A stretch of 33,547 nt of DNA from Mycobacterium kyorinense (GCF_002101735.1 NZ_LQPE01000114.1:1-33547); one strand, 5' to 3'. Shown: positions 1 through 6,240, counted from the first letter of the stretch. The notes: generated from the sequence alone by a model not told the origin. Translations and numbers: made by a program.

Positions 1-150
1 CGCACCACCCGGGTGATCAACCGGCGCCTGCGCCGCGCCCTCGAGCACCGCGACCGCTGCTGCGTGGTGCCCGGCTGCGGGGCCACCCGCGGCCTGCACG
101 CCCACCACATCCGGCACTGGGAAGACGGCGGGCCCACCGAGTTGAGCAAG
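1..150 (+). pseudogene. 13E12-family (DUF222) HNH protein, C-terminal HNH remnant, cut at both ends
   Basis: The frame is open from base 1, so the gene begins outside the window. It encodes the first part of an HNH endonuclease-like module: a Cys pair in CCVVPGCGATRG, then the HAHHIRHW signature and the GGPTEL stretch that normally runs straight into a conserved Asn-Leu and the last Cys/His ligands. Similarity stops at about base 149 (TELS, then K). The frame stays open to 243 but the rest looks unrelated. DUF222/13E12 genes are repeated in mycobacterial genomes, and REP13E12 copies are known integration targets of the phiRv1 prophage. I read this as the left half of a gene split by an insertion. 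Confidence is good for the family and moderate for the exact break. Confidence 0.75.
143..149. repeat. 7-bp direct repeat TGAGCAA, left junction
   Basis: TGAGCAA sits exactly where the left 13E12 HNH reading frame loses its similarity, in the codons for the Ser-Asn that precede a conserved Leu. The same heptamer occurs at 3172-3178, where sequence resembling the continuation of an HNH gene begins. This is as expected for a target duplication or integration core, but seven bases can match by chance. Confidence 0.4.
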
Positions 151-187
151 GTGAGGTGTCGGCAATATACCCCCTTCACGCAGGAGG

Positions 188-319
188 ATGACACTCGGAT
201 CTCCGACCGAAGGGAAGGTCAAATACATTGTGGTGCAGGCTAATTCAAAGTCCACGGTGCGCACCTCGGCGATGCGCGGAGCCGACCTGAGTCGCCAGTA
301 CCCGATCATCGGCGCTTGA
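188..319 (+). CDS. Small ORF, 43 aa, unknown function
   Basis: An ATG at 188 directly follows an AGGAGG and opens a 43-residue frame ending at a TGA at 317-319. The product has a hydrophobic KYIVVQAN segment and a basic, Ser/Thr-rich middle, and ends in YPIIGA. I do not recognise it. In favour of a real gene are the purine-rich sequence before the start and the perfect 9-bp hairpin 18 nt after the stop. Against it, the Shine-Dalgarno touches the start codon, codon bias is weak, and it could be the tail of a gene cut by the insertion. It is the first frame inside the putative left boundary of the module. Confidence 0.3.
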   Translation: MTLGSPTEGKVKYIVVQANSKSTVRTSAMRGADLSRQYPIIGA

Positions 320-337
320 GTTGGGCCACGCCGCAAT

Positions 338-364
338 CGCCCCGACGCCCACGGTGTCGGGGCG
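338..364 (+). terminator. Perfect 9-bp hairpin downstream of the small ORF
   Basis: CGCCCCGAC at 338-346 pairs perfectly with GTCGGGGCG at 356-364 around a 9-nt loop. There is no T-tract, which is usual for mycobacterial intrinsic-type terminators. It lies 18 nt after the stop of the 43-aa ORF. Confidence 0.45.
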
Positions 365-748
365 CTCGCCATCGGTGGCCCGCTGCGCCGCCAACAGCTA
401 GCCGAACGTTTCGCCAGCTGGGGGATTCGACCGCCACCCAACGCGCGTCGGCGCCTTGCCGGACCACGCCGTGGCGGCTCCCGTCCGCTGGCGCTGCCGT
501 CCGCCGCCACGGAACCAGCCAGCCCGAACCGTCGTGAGCAGCAGGTGTCCGCCGGCGTGACGTTTGAGAATCGTCGGTTAGCACAGCGACCGCGACGGAT
601 GCTGCTCGCGTCACGACGAACGAAACAACGACGGGCGCAACCCGCGCAGATCGGCTCGCAACGAAAACCGACTCTGACCTGCGGTGTGAGAACTTTCTTC
701 ACTTAGATCAAGAACGCGGCCGAACCAGCTGACGCGGCAGATTTGGTG
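365..748. other. Non-coding stretch upstream of the T7SS genes
   Basis: No convincing gene is seen on either strand here. Short open frames exist but have no recognisable product and no clear ribosome binding site. An 11-bp palindrome (CCACGCCGTGG, 464-474) is present. The 3' part, from about 540, becomes visibly richer in A and T and leads into the promoter region of the WXG-like gene. Confidence 0.5.
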
Positions 749-798
749 TATAAGCCCTGCTGGCGGGGCGGTTATGCTGTCCTGAAAACCCAGGGAGG
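749..798 (+). promoter_or_regulatory. Candidate promoter and ribosome binding site of the T7SS effector operon
   Basis: Two possible -10 boxes are visible, TATAAG at 749-754 and TATGCT at 773-778 (the latter fits TANNNT). They are followed by a strong Shine-Dalgarno, AGGGAGG at 792-798, six bases before the ATG at 805. No good -35 hexamer was found. The ribosome binding site is convincing; the promoter assignment is tentative. Confidence 0.35.
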
Positions 799-804
799 CT
801 ATCC

Positions 805-1134
805 ATGGCTGATGACTTGCAAGTTGATACCGCCGGGCTTCGTAGCGCCAGTGACCAACTGTTTAGCGCGGTGCAGTCCGCCGCCGCGGACTTCGCCGAG
901 CACGAAACCAATCTGACTCAGGCAGCGGAGCGCTGGACCGGGGCATCAAAGCAGGCGCTCGCCGAGGTGGCGGCCACCTGGGAAAGCCGCCACGCCGCGC
1001 ACCAGCAACGCTTGACCACGTTGGCCCAGAGCTTGGCAGATGCCGCTACCCGCTACGCCAGCACCGATGCCGACTCCGCCGCATCCATCGAGGCCGTCGA
1101 GAAGTTGGCGCGGGAAATGAGTAAAGGAATGTAG
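805..1134 (+). CDS. WXG100/EspC-like type VII secretion protein, 109 aa
   Basis: This small, Ala-rich, almost fully helical protein has a W44-T-G46 turn in the middle (WXG motif) and Y84-A-S-T-D88 after the second helix, matching the YxxxD/E T7SS export signal. It has no signal peptide or membrane segment. The length fits WXG100/EspC (DUF2580) substrates, which fold as helical hairpins and leave the cell through ESX systems, often as a dimer with a second WXG or LXG-type partner. The start is fixed by the strong ribosome binding site at 792-798. The next gene begins five bases after the stop and also carries a WXG turn, so the two products are probably a heterodimeric or chaperone-effector pair. 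Which ESX system exports it cannot be told; no ESX core gene is in the window. Confidence 0.8.
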   Translation: MADDLQVDTAGLRSASDQLFSAVQSAAADFAEHETNLTQAAERWTGASKQALAEVAATWESRHAAHQQRLTTLAQSLADAATRYASTDADSAASIEAVEKLAREMSKGM

Positions 1135-1139
1135 GGCGC

Positions 1140-2456
1140 GTGGAGCCGCTAACCTTCGATGACGTTCTGCTGTACTGGAACGCCGACATGCTCCACGAGG
1201 CGTTTTCGGTTGCCTCCAAGCGGGGAGACACCATGCAGAACTTCGGTGACAACCTGGAAACGATCCAGAAATTCGTGCTCGGCCATTGGGAAGGCCAAGC
1301 CGGGCAAGCCTTCCACGACGACATGGGCAAGCCCCGCCGAGACATCGAAGCCGACGGACGACAATCCACGCGGGTCGCGGCGGCCATCGGGCGCGCCGAA
1401 GGAGATATAAGCCGCTGCCACGCGCAAGCCAAAGAGCTCAAGGCGCAAGCCGACGAAAACAACTGGACCATCACCCCGAACTGGACACTCGATGTCGGCG
1501 ACACTGCCATCGGGCGCGATCCTGTCGAGTTCGCCGCCCGGCAGCAGCTTTTGCAAGACGAACTGGACAAGCTGCACGGCGAAGCCGACGCCGCCGACCA
1601 AGAACTCGCCACCGCTGTGCGCGCCGCTGTCGGCGAGGTCCAACTCGACGAGCAAGGCCGTGTGGTCGGCGGGCCACCACCCCAGGCGCCCGGACAACAG
1701 ACACCGGACACCGTGCCCGGGCCGCACGAGGGCGATCCCGGATATAAAACCGGACTGACGCCGACACTTGCCGGCAGCCCCGGCGACCACCCACCGATGC
1801 ACGTCGCCGCGGGCTCATCGGATCAAGTCAGGTTGCAGGACAACCCGCCCGGATACAACGGACCGGCAGGGGCGCCTCGTGACGCCGCGTGGCAGGCGTA
1901 CCTCTCGCAACAGAACGGATCGACAACCGGCAAGGTCGATCCGAAGACTTTGGTACTACCAAACCCCGACGCGGTATCTGATCCCGGCCTGAAAACCCTT
2001 GGGGCGGCGGCCAAACAACAAGGAGTCTCTTACGCTTGGGGCGGCGGCCACGATCCCAAGGTGACGGGCGTAACCCGCGGCCATCAATCCACCGCAGAAG
2101 AGGTCGGCCGGGACAATATCCCCGATCAATCTTGGACCTTCCACGACAACAATCGGACGGGGTTTGACTGCTCAGGGTTGGCGCGGTTTGCCACCGAATC
2201 GGGCCACGGCTTTGACATGGGCTCCGGCAACACCGTCTTTCAAGAACGCGCACTCCCCGGCCACGGTGCCGTTGCGGTTCCCGACTCTGCGCTCAGACCC
2301 GGCGACATCATCTACTACGGGCCGCCCGGGGACTCAAATCACGTCGCCATCTATGCCGGCAACGGACTAATGATCCAAGCCGCCGAATCGGGCGAGCCCG
2401 TTGAGGTCAGCCCGATGAGGCACGATACGCACCGCAACTATCACATCGGCAACTAA
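1140..2456 (+). CDS. WXG-domain NlpC/P60 hydrolase, putative T7SS effector, 438 aa
   Basis: Residues 1-165 are helical with W50-E-G52, a WXG-type turn, and resemble the N-terminal secretion domains of T7SS effectors. Residues ~175-285 are a Pro/Gly-rich linker. Residues ~288-438 form an NlpC/P60 cysteine peptidase domain: SYAWGGGH, catalytic C344 in the FDCSGL motif, H401 in NHVAIYAGNG, and Q413 a plausible third residue. Such domains usually cut peptide stems of peptidoglycan. There is no Sec signal peptide, so export would depend on the T7SS domain and the upstream WXG partner. The start is GTG at 1140, five bases after the preceding stop. The lipoprotein gene follows. Architecture fits a cell-wall-targeting effector; a housekeeping role in wall remodelling (compare P60-type Rv0024) is the alternative. 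Confidence 0.8.
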   Translation: MEPLTFDDVLLYWNADMLHEAFSVASKRGDTMQNFGDNLETIQKFVLGHWEGQAGQAFHDDMGKPRRDIEADGRQSTRVAAAIGRAEGDISRCHAQAKELKAQADENNWTITPNWTLDVGDTAIGRDPVEFAARQQLLQDELDKLHGEADAADQELATAVRAAVGEVQLDEQGRVVGGPPPQAPGQQTPDTVPGPHEGDPGYKTGLTPTLAGSPGDHPPMHVAAGSSDQVRLQDNPPGYNGPAGAPRDAAWQAYLSQQNGSTTGKVDPKTLVLPNPDAVSDPGLKTLGAAAKQQGVSYAWGGGHDPKVTGVTRGHQSTAEEVGRDNIPDQSWTFHDNNRTGFDCSGLARFATESGHGFDMGSGNTVFQERALPGHGAVAVPDSALRPGDIIYYGPPGDSNHVAIYAGNGLMIQAAESGEPVEVSPMRHDTHRNYHIGN

Positions 2457-2527
2457 CAACTCCGGGGATGAATGTGACTCAGAACCGAAACCACCAAGAG
2501 GCTTTCACAATTCGCGGTGGCGTATCC

Positions 2528-3145
2528 ATGGCAGTTAAGGCGGCCGTTACGATCTGCTGTCTCGCAGCATTGTCGGGGTGCACTCACAGCTCGCCGCTCA
2601 AGGCCACCGCCGCACCCACGGCGCCAAGTTTGTCCGCGGACTCGTTGATCGTCAGCCTCGATGACGTGCGCCGCATTGCCAATTACGATGACCTGAATTC
2701 GCTGGACCTGCTCGACGTCCGCCGTCCCTACAATGATCACGCTAACGATCCAAGGTTTCCGGGCCGGTGCCAAGTGGTCTTCGATCAGGACGTTGCCTTT
2801 GGCAGCAACTACAAGCAGTTTCGATCAGTGCAGTATTCAGGTGCAAGCAACAGAGCCGTTACCCAAGCCGTTGGCATTTACCCGGACGAGGCCGCGGCAC
2901 GCGCAGCATTCGATCGGGTGACCGCGGAGTTGACGGCTTGTTCTGAACTCCACTTAGCGGATTTGCCATTTACCGTCCGCAAACTAGATCCCTCAACGGT
3001 TGCACGGTGCGCCGAACAATGCCCCCACATTTACCGTGTGAAATCATCGGTCTTGATCGACGTCGATGTGGTTCATTTTTCTGACTCGCAGCAAATCGCA
3101 AATAGCGTCTTACAGATGATCTCGGATCGCATAAACACCGCATAG
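2528..3145 (+). CDS. PknH-sensor-domain-like lipoprotein, 205 aa
   Basis: From the ATG at 2528 the protein has a short signal peptide and the lipobox LSGC, so it should be lipid-anchored on the outer face of the membrane. The remainder resembles the extracellular PknH_C sensor domain seen in LppH-type lipoproteins: a Cys in GRCQVVF, a Tyr-Ser-Gly stretch, a VGIYPDEAAARAAFDRV helix, then ACSEL and RCAEQC, giving paired cysteines for disulfides. A longer frame starts at ATG 2468, but that start is abutted by GGGG with no room for a ribosome binding site and adds 20 polar residues before the signal peptide. The gene is 71 nt downstream of the NlpC/P60 gene and may be cotranscribed. A role as envelope immunity or regulator for that hydrolase is my inference. 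Base composition is visibly lower in GC than the core genes. Confidence 0.75.
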   Translation: MAVKAAVTICCLAALSGCTHSSPLKATAAPTAPSLSADSLIVSLDDVRRIANYDDLNSLDLLDVRRPYNDHANDPRFPGRCQVVFDQDVAFGSNYKQFRSVQYSGASNRAVTQAVGIYPDEAAARAAFDRVTAELTACSELHLADLPFTVRKLDPSTVARCAEQCPHIYRVKSSVLIDVDVVHFSDSQQIANSVLQMISDRINTA

Positions 3146-3151
3146 CGTCCA

Positions 3152-3196
3152 CAGGGTAGATTAAGAACTTGTGAGCAACCTCAGGTCAATCTGCCG
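3152..3196 (+). repeat. Junction repeat, copy 1 (attR-like)
   Basis: This stretch aligns over its whole length with 4090-4136: CAGGG, then TAGRTTAA, ACTTG, a degenerate part, CTCA and TGCCG, with about 30 of 45 positions identical and one 2-nt gap. The second half reads Ser-Asn-Leu-Arg-Ser-Ile-Cys-Arg, resembling the Asn-Leu-x-x-x-Cys segment of HNH 13E12 proteins, and it contains TGAGCAA (3172-3178). I interpret it as a module end (left half) joined to a 13E12 target (right half). Confidence 0.4.
3172..3178. repeat. 7-bp direct repeat TGAGCAA, right junction
   Basis: Identical to 143-149. Here it precedes a Leu-Arg-Ser-Ile-Cys-Arg reading frame that could have followed the broken HNH gene at the left edge before the insertion. 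Confidence 0.35.
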
Positions 3197-3244
3197 TTTC
3201 GATGAGGAGCTAACGGAAAAATAGCTGGTGAGAGCGTCGGCGAT

Positions 3245-3285
3245 GGCATGGGGTGTCGTTTGCAAAACGCGAATCACCCCATGCC
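3245..3285. terminator. Large perfect palindrome, 11-bp arms with a nested palindrome
   Basis: GGCATGGGGTG (3245-3255) and CACCCCATGCC (3275-3285) are perfect inverted repeats around 19 bases that contain TTTGCAAA (3259-3266) flanked by CG on each side. It lies 100 nt after the lipoprotein stop and 61 nt before the -10 box of the TA operon. It could end lipoprotein transcription, insulate the TA promoter, or serve as a protein binding or recombination site. A terminator is the plainest reading. Confidence 0.5.
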
Positions 3286-3346
3286 TCTGTGTCGGAAATG
3301 AACTAACTGGGCGGGGACGCACACCAGATCACGTAGTGGTTCGTAG

Positions 3347-3352
3347 TATAAT
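3347..3352 (+). promoter_or_regulatory. -10 box TATAAT of the BrnT-like/BrnA-like operon (leaderless)
   Basis: A consensus TATAAT lies eight bases before the GTG start at 3361, so transcription should begin at or next to the start codon and the mRNA should be leaderless. No good -35 hexamer is visible. CGTAGT is directly repeated at 3332-3337 and 3342-3347, overlapping the -10 box, and could be part of an autoregulatory operator. Confidence 0.55.
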
Positions 3353-3360
3353 GTAGGTGT

Positions 3361-3666
3361 GTGCAGGTTGACTGGAGCAAGCGGGCCGACTACGTCGGGG
3401 AGCGGCACGGCATCTCTGCGGACTGGGCGGATGAAGCGGCCAACGACCGTCACGCCGTGTGGCAAGTGCCAGACCCGGCCAGTCGGTCGGGCCTGTCGGT
3501 TCGGGTGATCGGCTATTCGCCGTCGGCGCGGGCGGTGCTGACCGTGATTTTGGTGTCCGCCGATGCTGATGCCGATGAGCGCCCGGACGGCGATTGGTGG
3601 GGTAGCAACGCCTGGATCGCGAATCACCAGGATCAGTGCCTCTACAGTGAGGAGCAGGAAGAATGA
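3361..3666 (+). CDS. BrnT-like toxin, 101 aa
   Basis: The product resembles the BrnT ribonuclease-toxin fold: an N-terminal VDWSKRADYVGERHGIS matching the BrnT Trp and Lys-His-Gly-Val/Ile-Ser start, a central VRVIGYS strand, a run of hydrophobic beta residues, and a C-terminal region ending in LYSEE like the BrnT terminal helix. Similarity is at motif level and I could not check it by search. The gene starts at GTG 3361, directly after a consensus -10, and overlaps the next gene by 4 bp (ATGA), the toxin-first order usual for BrnTA. BrnT toxins cut RNA. If it is not BrnT, it is still the first gene of a compact two-gene module with a ribbon-helix-helix partner. Confidence 0.55.
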   Translation: MQVDWSKRADYVGERHGISADWADEAANDRHAVWQVPDPASRSGLSVRVIGYSPSARAVLTVILVSADADADERPDGDWWGSNAWIANHQDQCLYSEEQEE

Positions 3667-3971
3667 GCAGGATTGACGATCTACTCGCCGACGAAGGCGC
3701 ACGCGCGGAGGCATACTCGGGAGGCCCGGCGCCTGAGCATGTCACGACGAGCCGGCCGAATCTCGGCCGCCAGGCTGTGGTCTCGGTGCGTTTAGCTGCC
3801 GATGAGCATGAGCGCCTGAGCCAAGCCGCCCGCAAAGCGGGAATGTCGCTATCGACCCTTATCCGGGTGTGGGCCGTCGATCGGCTGCACGCCGAAGATC
3901 GCGGCGAATCAGGAACCGTCGCCGAGCGTCTAGCCCGGCTCGAACGCGAAGTGTTCACCCGACCCGCCTGA
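3663..3971 (+). CDS. Ribbon-helix-helix antitoxin (BrnA/CopG-like), 102 aa
   Basis: Residues ~38-72 form a ribbon-helix-helix DNA-binding unit: beta strand AVVSVRLAAD, helix HERLSQAARKAG, then MSLSTLIRVWAVDRL. The N-terminal ~35 residues are acidic and probably bind the toxin, and the C-terminal tail looks like a short coiled coil. The start overlaps the toxin stop (ATGA at 3663-3666) and has purine-rich sequence (GAGGAGCAGGAAG) upstream. It should neutralise the preceding product and repress the operon. Family assignment is confident for RHH, less so for BrnA as opposed to another CopG-type antitoxin. Confidence 0.65.
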   Translation: MSRIDDLLADEGARAEAYSGGPAPEHVTTSRPNLGRQAVVSVRLAADEHERLSQAARKAGMSLSTLIRVWAVDRLHAEDRGESGTVAERLARLEREVFTRPA

Positions 3972-4089
3972 ACCACCCAAACTCCACAGGGTGCAGGTGC
4001 GAACGCGCATCGGTACGCCGGTCGTCTGGCCTCTCTCAGCGGGGAACGCGAACGCCCGGCTGGCTTTTTGCTATCGAGTACCGCGGACG

Positions 4090-4136
4090 CAGGGGGTAGG
4101 TTAACGACTTGCAACAAATCTCAAATGTTATTGCCG
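4090..4136 (+). repeat. Junction repeat, copy 2 (attR-like)
   Basis: This is the partner of 3152-3196. The left half (CAGGGGGTAGGTTAA, then ACTTG) matches the end of the first module. The right half encodes Thr-Asn-Leu-Lys-Cys-Tyr-Cys-Arg and is continuous with a genuine 13E12 HNH C-terminus. The same kind of sequence is thus joined to an HNH gene at the same codons twice. Confidence 0.4.
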
Positions 4137-4503
4137 CACACACCATTTAGTGAAAACTTTCTGGGGATGGCGCGAGCAGCAGTTGCCCGATGGGACACTC
4201 ATTCTCGCCTCGCCGGAGGGGCAGACCTATGTCACCACCCCGGGCAGCGCGCTGCTGTTCCCCAGCCTGTGTCGCGGCATCGGCGCCATCCCTGCCCTCG
4301 AGGCCGACCCACCAGCCGGCTACTGCGGCCAACGCAGCGCGATGATGCCCAAACGCCGCCGCACCCGTGCTCAAAACCGGGCCCAGCGCATTGCGGCCGA
4401 ACGCAACCACAACCGCCGGGCCCGCCAAGCCCGGCGGACCGACTCCATGAGCTACTTCGGGCCGGCCCCACCAGGGAGTGACGACGACCCGCCACCGTTC
4501 TGA
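4105..4503 (+). pseudogene. 13E12-family (DUF222) HNH protein, C-terminal remnant
   Basis: The frame opens after a TAA at 4102-4104 and soon reads NLKCYCRTHHLVKTFWGW, the last HNH segment of a second 13E12 subfamily. It continues with QLPDGTLILASPEGQTY, PGSALLFPSLC, a basic Arg/Asn-rich stretch and the typical acidic/proline end DDDPPPF. Only the C-terminal ~130 residues remain and the N-terminal DUF222 domain and first HNH half are absent. A GTG at 4150 could start a 117-aa product, but it has no ribosome binding site. The break falls at the same HNH position as in the fragment at the left edge, although the two fragments look like different subfamilies and so need not be halves of one gene. 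Confidence 0.75.
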
Positions 4504-4520
4504 GGGGGAACGCCGCAACT

Positions 4521-4526
4521 TAGACT
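4521..4526 (+). promoter_or_regulatory. -10 box TAGACT of guaA (leaderless)
   Basis: TAGACT fits TANNNT and ends six bases before the GTG of guaA, as in leaderless mycobacterial mRNAs. TTCTGA at 4498-4503 is a possible weak -35 with 17-bp spacing, and it overlaps the stop codon of the 13E12 remnant. Confidence 0.5.
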
Positions 4527-4532
4527 GGCTCG

Positions 4533-6086
4533 GTGGAGTCAGGATCGCCCCGCCCCGTGCTGGTTGTCGATTTCGGTGCGCAGTATGCCCAGTTGATCGC
4601 CCGCCGGGTGCGCGAGGCCCGGGTGTTCTCCGAGGTGATACCGCACACCGCGTCGATCGAGGAAATCAAGGCCCGCGACCCGCAGGCGCTGGTGCTCTCC
4701 GGCGGGCCGGCCAGCGTATACGCCGATGGCGCGCCGCAGCTCGATCCCGCGCTGTTCGACCTGGGGCTGCCGGTGTTCGGCATCTGCTACGGGTTTCAGG
4801 CCATGGCCCAGGCGCTCGGCGGCACCGTCGCGCCCACCGGCACCAGCGAATACGGCCGGACTGAACTGAATGTCCTTGGCGGCGAACTACATTCGGGACT
4901 TTCGGGCGTGCAGCCGGTGTGGATGAGCCACCGCGACGCCGTCACCGCCGCGCCGCAGGGGTTCGAAGTGGTGGCCGCCAGCACGGCTTCTCCGGTGGCC
5001 GCCTTCGAGGACCGGGCCAGACGGCTGGCCGGCGTGCAGTACCACCCCGAGGTGATGCATACCCCGCACGGGCAGCAGGTGCTCAGCCGGTTTCTGCACG
5101 ACTTCGCCGGCATCGGCGCGGACTGGACGCCGGCCAACATCGCCGGTGCGCTGGTCGAGCAGGTGCGCGAGCAGATCGGCGACGGCCACGCGATCTGCGG
5201 CCTGTCCGGCGGGGTGGATTCGGCGGTGGCCGCCGCGCTGGTGCAGCGCGCCATCGGCGATCGGCTGACGTGTGTGTTCGTCGACCACGGGTTGTTGCGC
5301 GCCGGCGAGCGCGTGCAGGTGCAGCGCGACTTCGTCGCCGCAACTGGAGCGCATCTGGTCACCGTCGACGCGGCGGAGACCTTCCTGCAGGCGCTCTCGG
5401 GCGTGACCAATCCCGAGGGCAAGCGCAAGATCATCGGCCGCCAGTTCATCCGGGCCTTTGAAGGTGCAGTGCGAGATATCATGGGAGACAACGAGATTGA
5501 CTTCCTGGTGCAGGGCACGCTGTACCCGGACGTGGTGGAGTCCGGCGGCGGCGCCGGCGCGGCGAACATCAAGAGCCACCACAATGTCGGCGGTCTGCCG
5601 GGCGACTTGAAGTTCAAGCTCGTCGAGCCGCTGCGGTTGCTGTTCAAAGACGAGGTGCGCGCGGTCGGGCGGGAATTGGGGCTGCCGGAGGAAATCGTTG
5701 CGCGCCAGCCATTTCCGGGCCCGGGCCTGGCGATCCGGATCGTCGGCGAGGTCACCGCGGCCCGGCTGGACACGCTGCGACGCGCGGACGCGATCGCCCG
5801 CGAGGAGCTGACCGCGGCGGGGCTGGACAACCAGATCTGGCAGTGCCCGGTGGTGCTGCTGGCCGACATCCGCTCGGTGGGCGTGCAGGGCGACGGCCGC
5901 ACCTACGGGCATCCGATCGTGCTGCGACCGGTGTCCAGCGAGGACGCGATGACCGCCGACTGGACCCGGGTGCCCTACGAGGTGCTGGAGCGCATCTCGA
6001 CGCGGATCACCAACGAGGTCGCCGAGGTCAACCGAGTGGCGCTGGACGTCACCAGCAAACCTCCCGGCACCATCGAGTGGGAGTAG
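4533..6086 (+). CDS. guaA: GMP synthase (glutamine-hydrolysing)
   Basis: GuaA converts XMP to GMP with glutamine and ATP, the last step of guanine nucleotide synthesis. The N-terminal class I glutamine amidotransferase domain has nucleophile C85 in GICYGFQ and the YHPEV His-Glu pair. The ATP-pyrophosphatase domain has the PP-loop SGGVDS at residues 225-230. The C-terminal dimerisation domain ends in KPPGTIEWE. At 517 aa it is full length, a few residues shorter at the N-terminus than the M. tuberculosis protein. GTG 4533 is chosen because a -10 box lies six bases upstream and the conserved [10 protein letters not shown] begins at residue 8. It is the first core gene right of the accessory island. 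Confidence 0.97.
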   Translation: MESGSPRPVLVVDFGAQYAQLIARRVREARVFSEVIPHTASIEEIKARDPQALVLSGGPASVYADGAPQLDPALFDLGLPVFGICYGFQAMAQALGGTVAPTGTSEYGRTELNVLGGELHSGLSGVQPVWMSHRDAVTAAPQGFEVVAASTASPVAAFEDRARRLAGVQYHPEVMHTPHGQQVLSRFLHDFAGIGADWTPANIAGALVEQVREQIGDGHAICGLSGGVDSAVAAALVQRAIGDRLTCVFVDHGLLRAGERVQVQRDFVAATGAHLVTVDAAETFLQALSGVTNPEGKRKIIGRQFIRAFEGAVRDIMGDNEIDFLVQGTLYPDVVESGGGAGAANIKSHHNVGGLPGDLKFKLVEPLRLLFKDEVRAVGRELGLPEEIVARQPFPGPGLAIRIVGEVTAARLDTLRRADAIAREELTAAGLDNQIWQCPVVLLADIRSVGVQGDGRTYGHPIVLRPVSSEDAMTADWTRVPYEVLERISTRITNEVAEVNRVALDVTSKPPGTIEWE

Positions 6087-6204
6087 GTCGCGGCTTTTTC
6101 GTCCGGCGAATCCGGGGTGCCGCGTAGGGCCACAGAAGCACCATTTGCCCCAGCTGTATCCGTTGCTTGACGGTTGTCGGTGGGTAGGTGTTGACTCACG
6201 GGTA

Positions 6205-6220
6205 TCGAACATACATTCGA
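6205..6220 (+). promoter_or_regulatory. SOS box (LexA site) of imuA'-imuB
   Basis: TCGAACATACATTCGA matches the mycobacterial LexA consensus TCGAAC-N4-GTTCGA at all arm positions but one. It lies 20 bp before the imuA' ATG. TTGACT at 6191-6196 could be the -35 hexamer. It differs by one base from the box in front of dnaE2. Confidence 0.9.
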
Positions 6221-6240
6221 GAACCAGGTGGGAAGGCGTA

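Larger units (their letters stand above)
150..3171. mobile_element. Putative inserted module carrying T7SS effector genes
   Basis: The segment lies between a broken 13E12 HNH frame ending in TGAGCAA on the left and TGAGCAA followed by an Asn-Leu-Arg-x-x-Cys-Arg frame on the right. Its GC looks lower than that of the core genes from 4533 on, most clearly in the lipoprotein gene. It carries a small ORF, the WXG/EspC-like gene, the WXG-NlpC/P60 gene and the lipoprotein gene, all on the plus strand. There is no transposase or integrase inside and no terminal inverted repeat, so it would have to be mobilised in trans or be a relic. The boundaries are inferred from homology breaks and the short repeat only. 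Confidence 0.4.
3197..4104. mobile_element. Putative second inserted module carrying a TA pair
   Basis: This segment lies between junction repeat copy 1 and copy 2 and carries a large palindrome, a promoter and a BrnT/BrnA-like pair. No recombinase is present. The case rests on the two junction-like repeats and on the right-hand 13E12 remnant that starts at the second one. The left limit is uncertain by up to ~100 bp. Confidence 0.25.

Noticed and set aside
3148..3992. 10-bp direct repeat TCCACAGGGT at 3148-3157 and 3983-3992, just after two genes
   Set aside because: It may belong to the junction repeats, but only the first copy continues into the TAGRTTAA segment. Alone it is within chance expectation for a window of this size.
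4056..4080. T5 run after the TA pair as an intrinsic terminator
   Set aside because: No stem longer than three or four base pairs precedes it.
6087..6200. Possible terminator after guaA (CTTTTTC and CCGG repeats)
   Set aside because: The stem is only four base pairs and the T-run comes before it, so it is not convincing.
6145..6240. Longer imuA' start at 6145
   Set aside because: It would place the LexA box inside the coding sequence. ATG 6241 follows a GGTGGGAAGG ribosome binding site.
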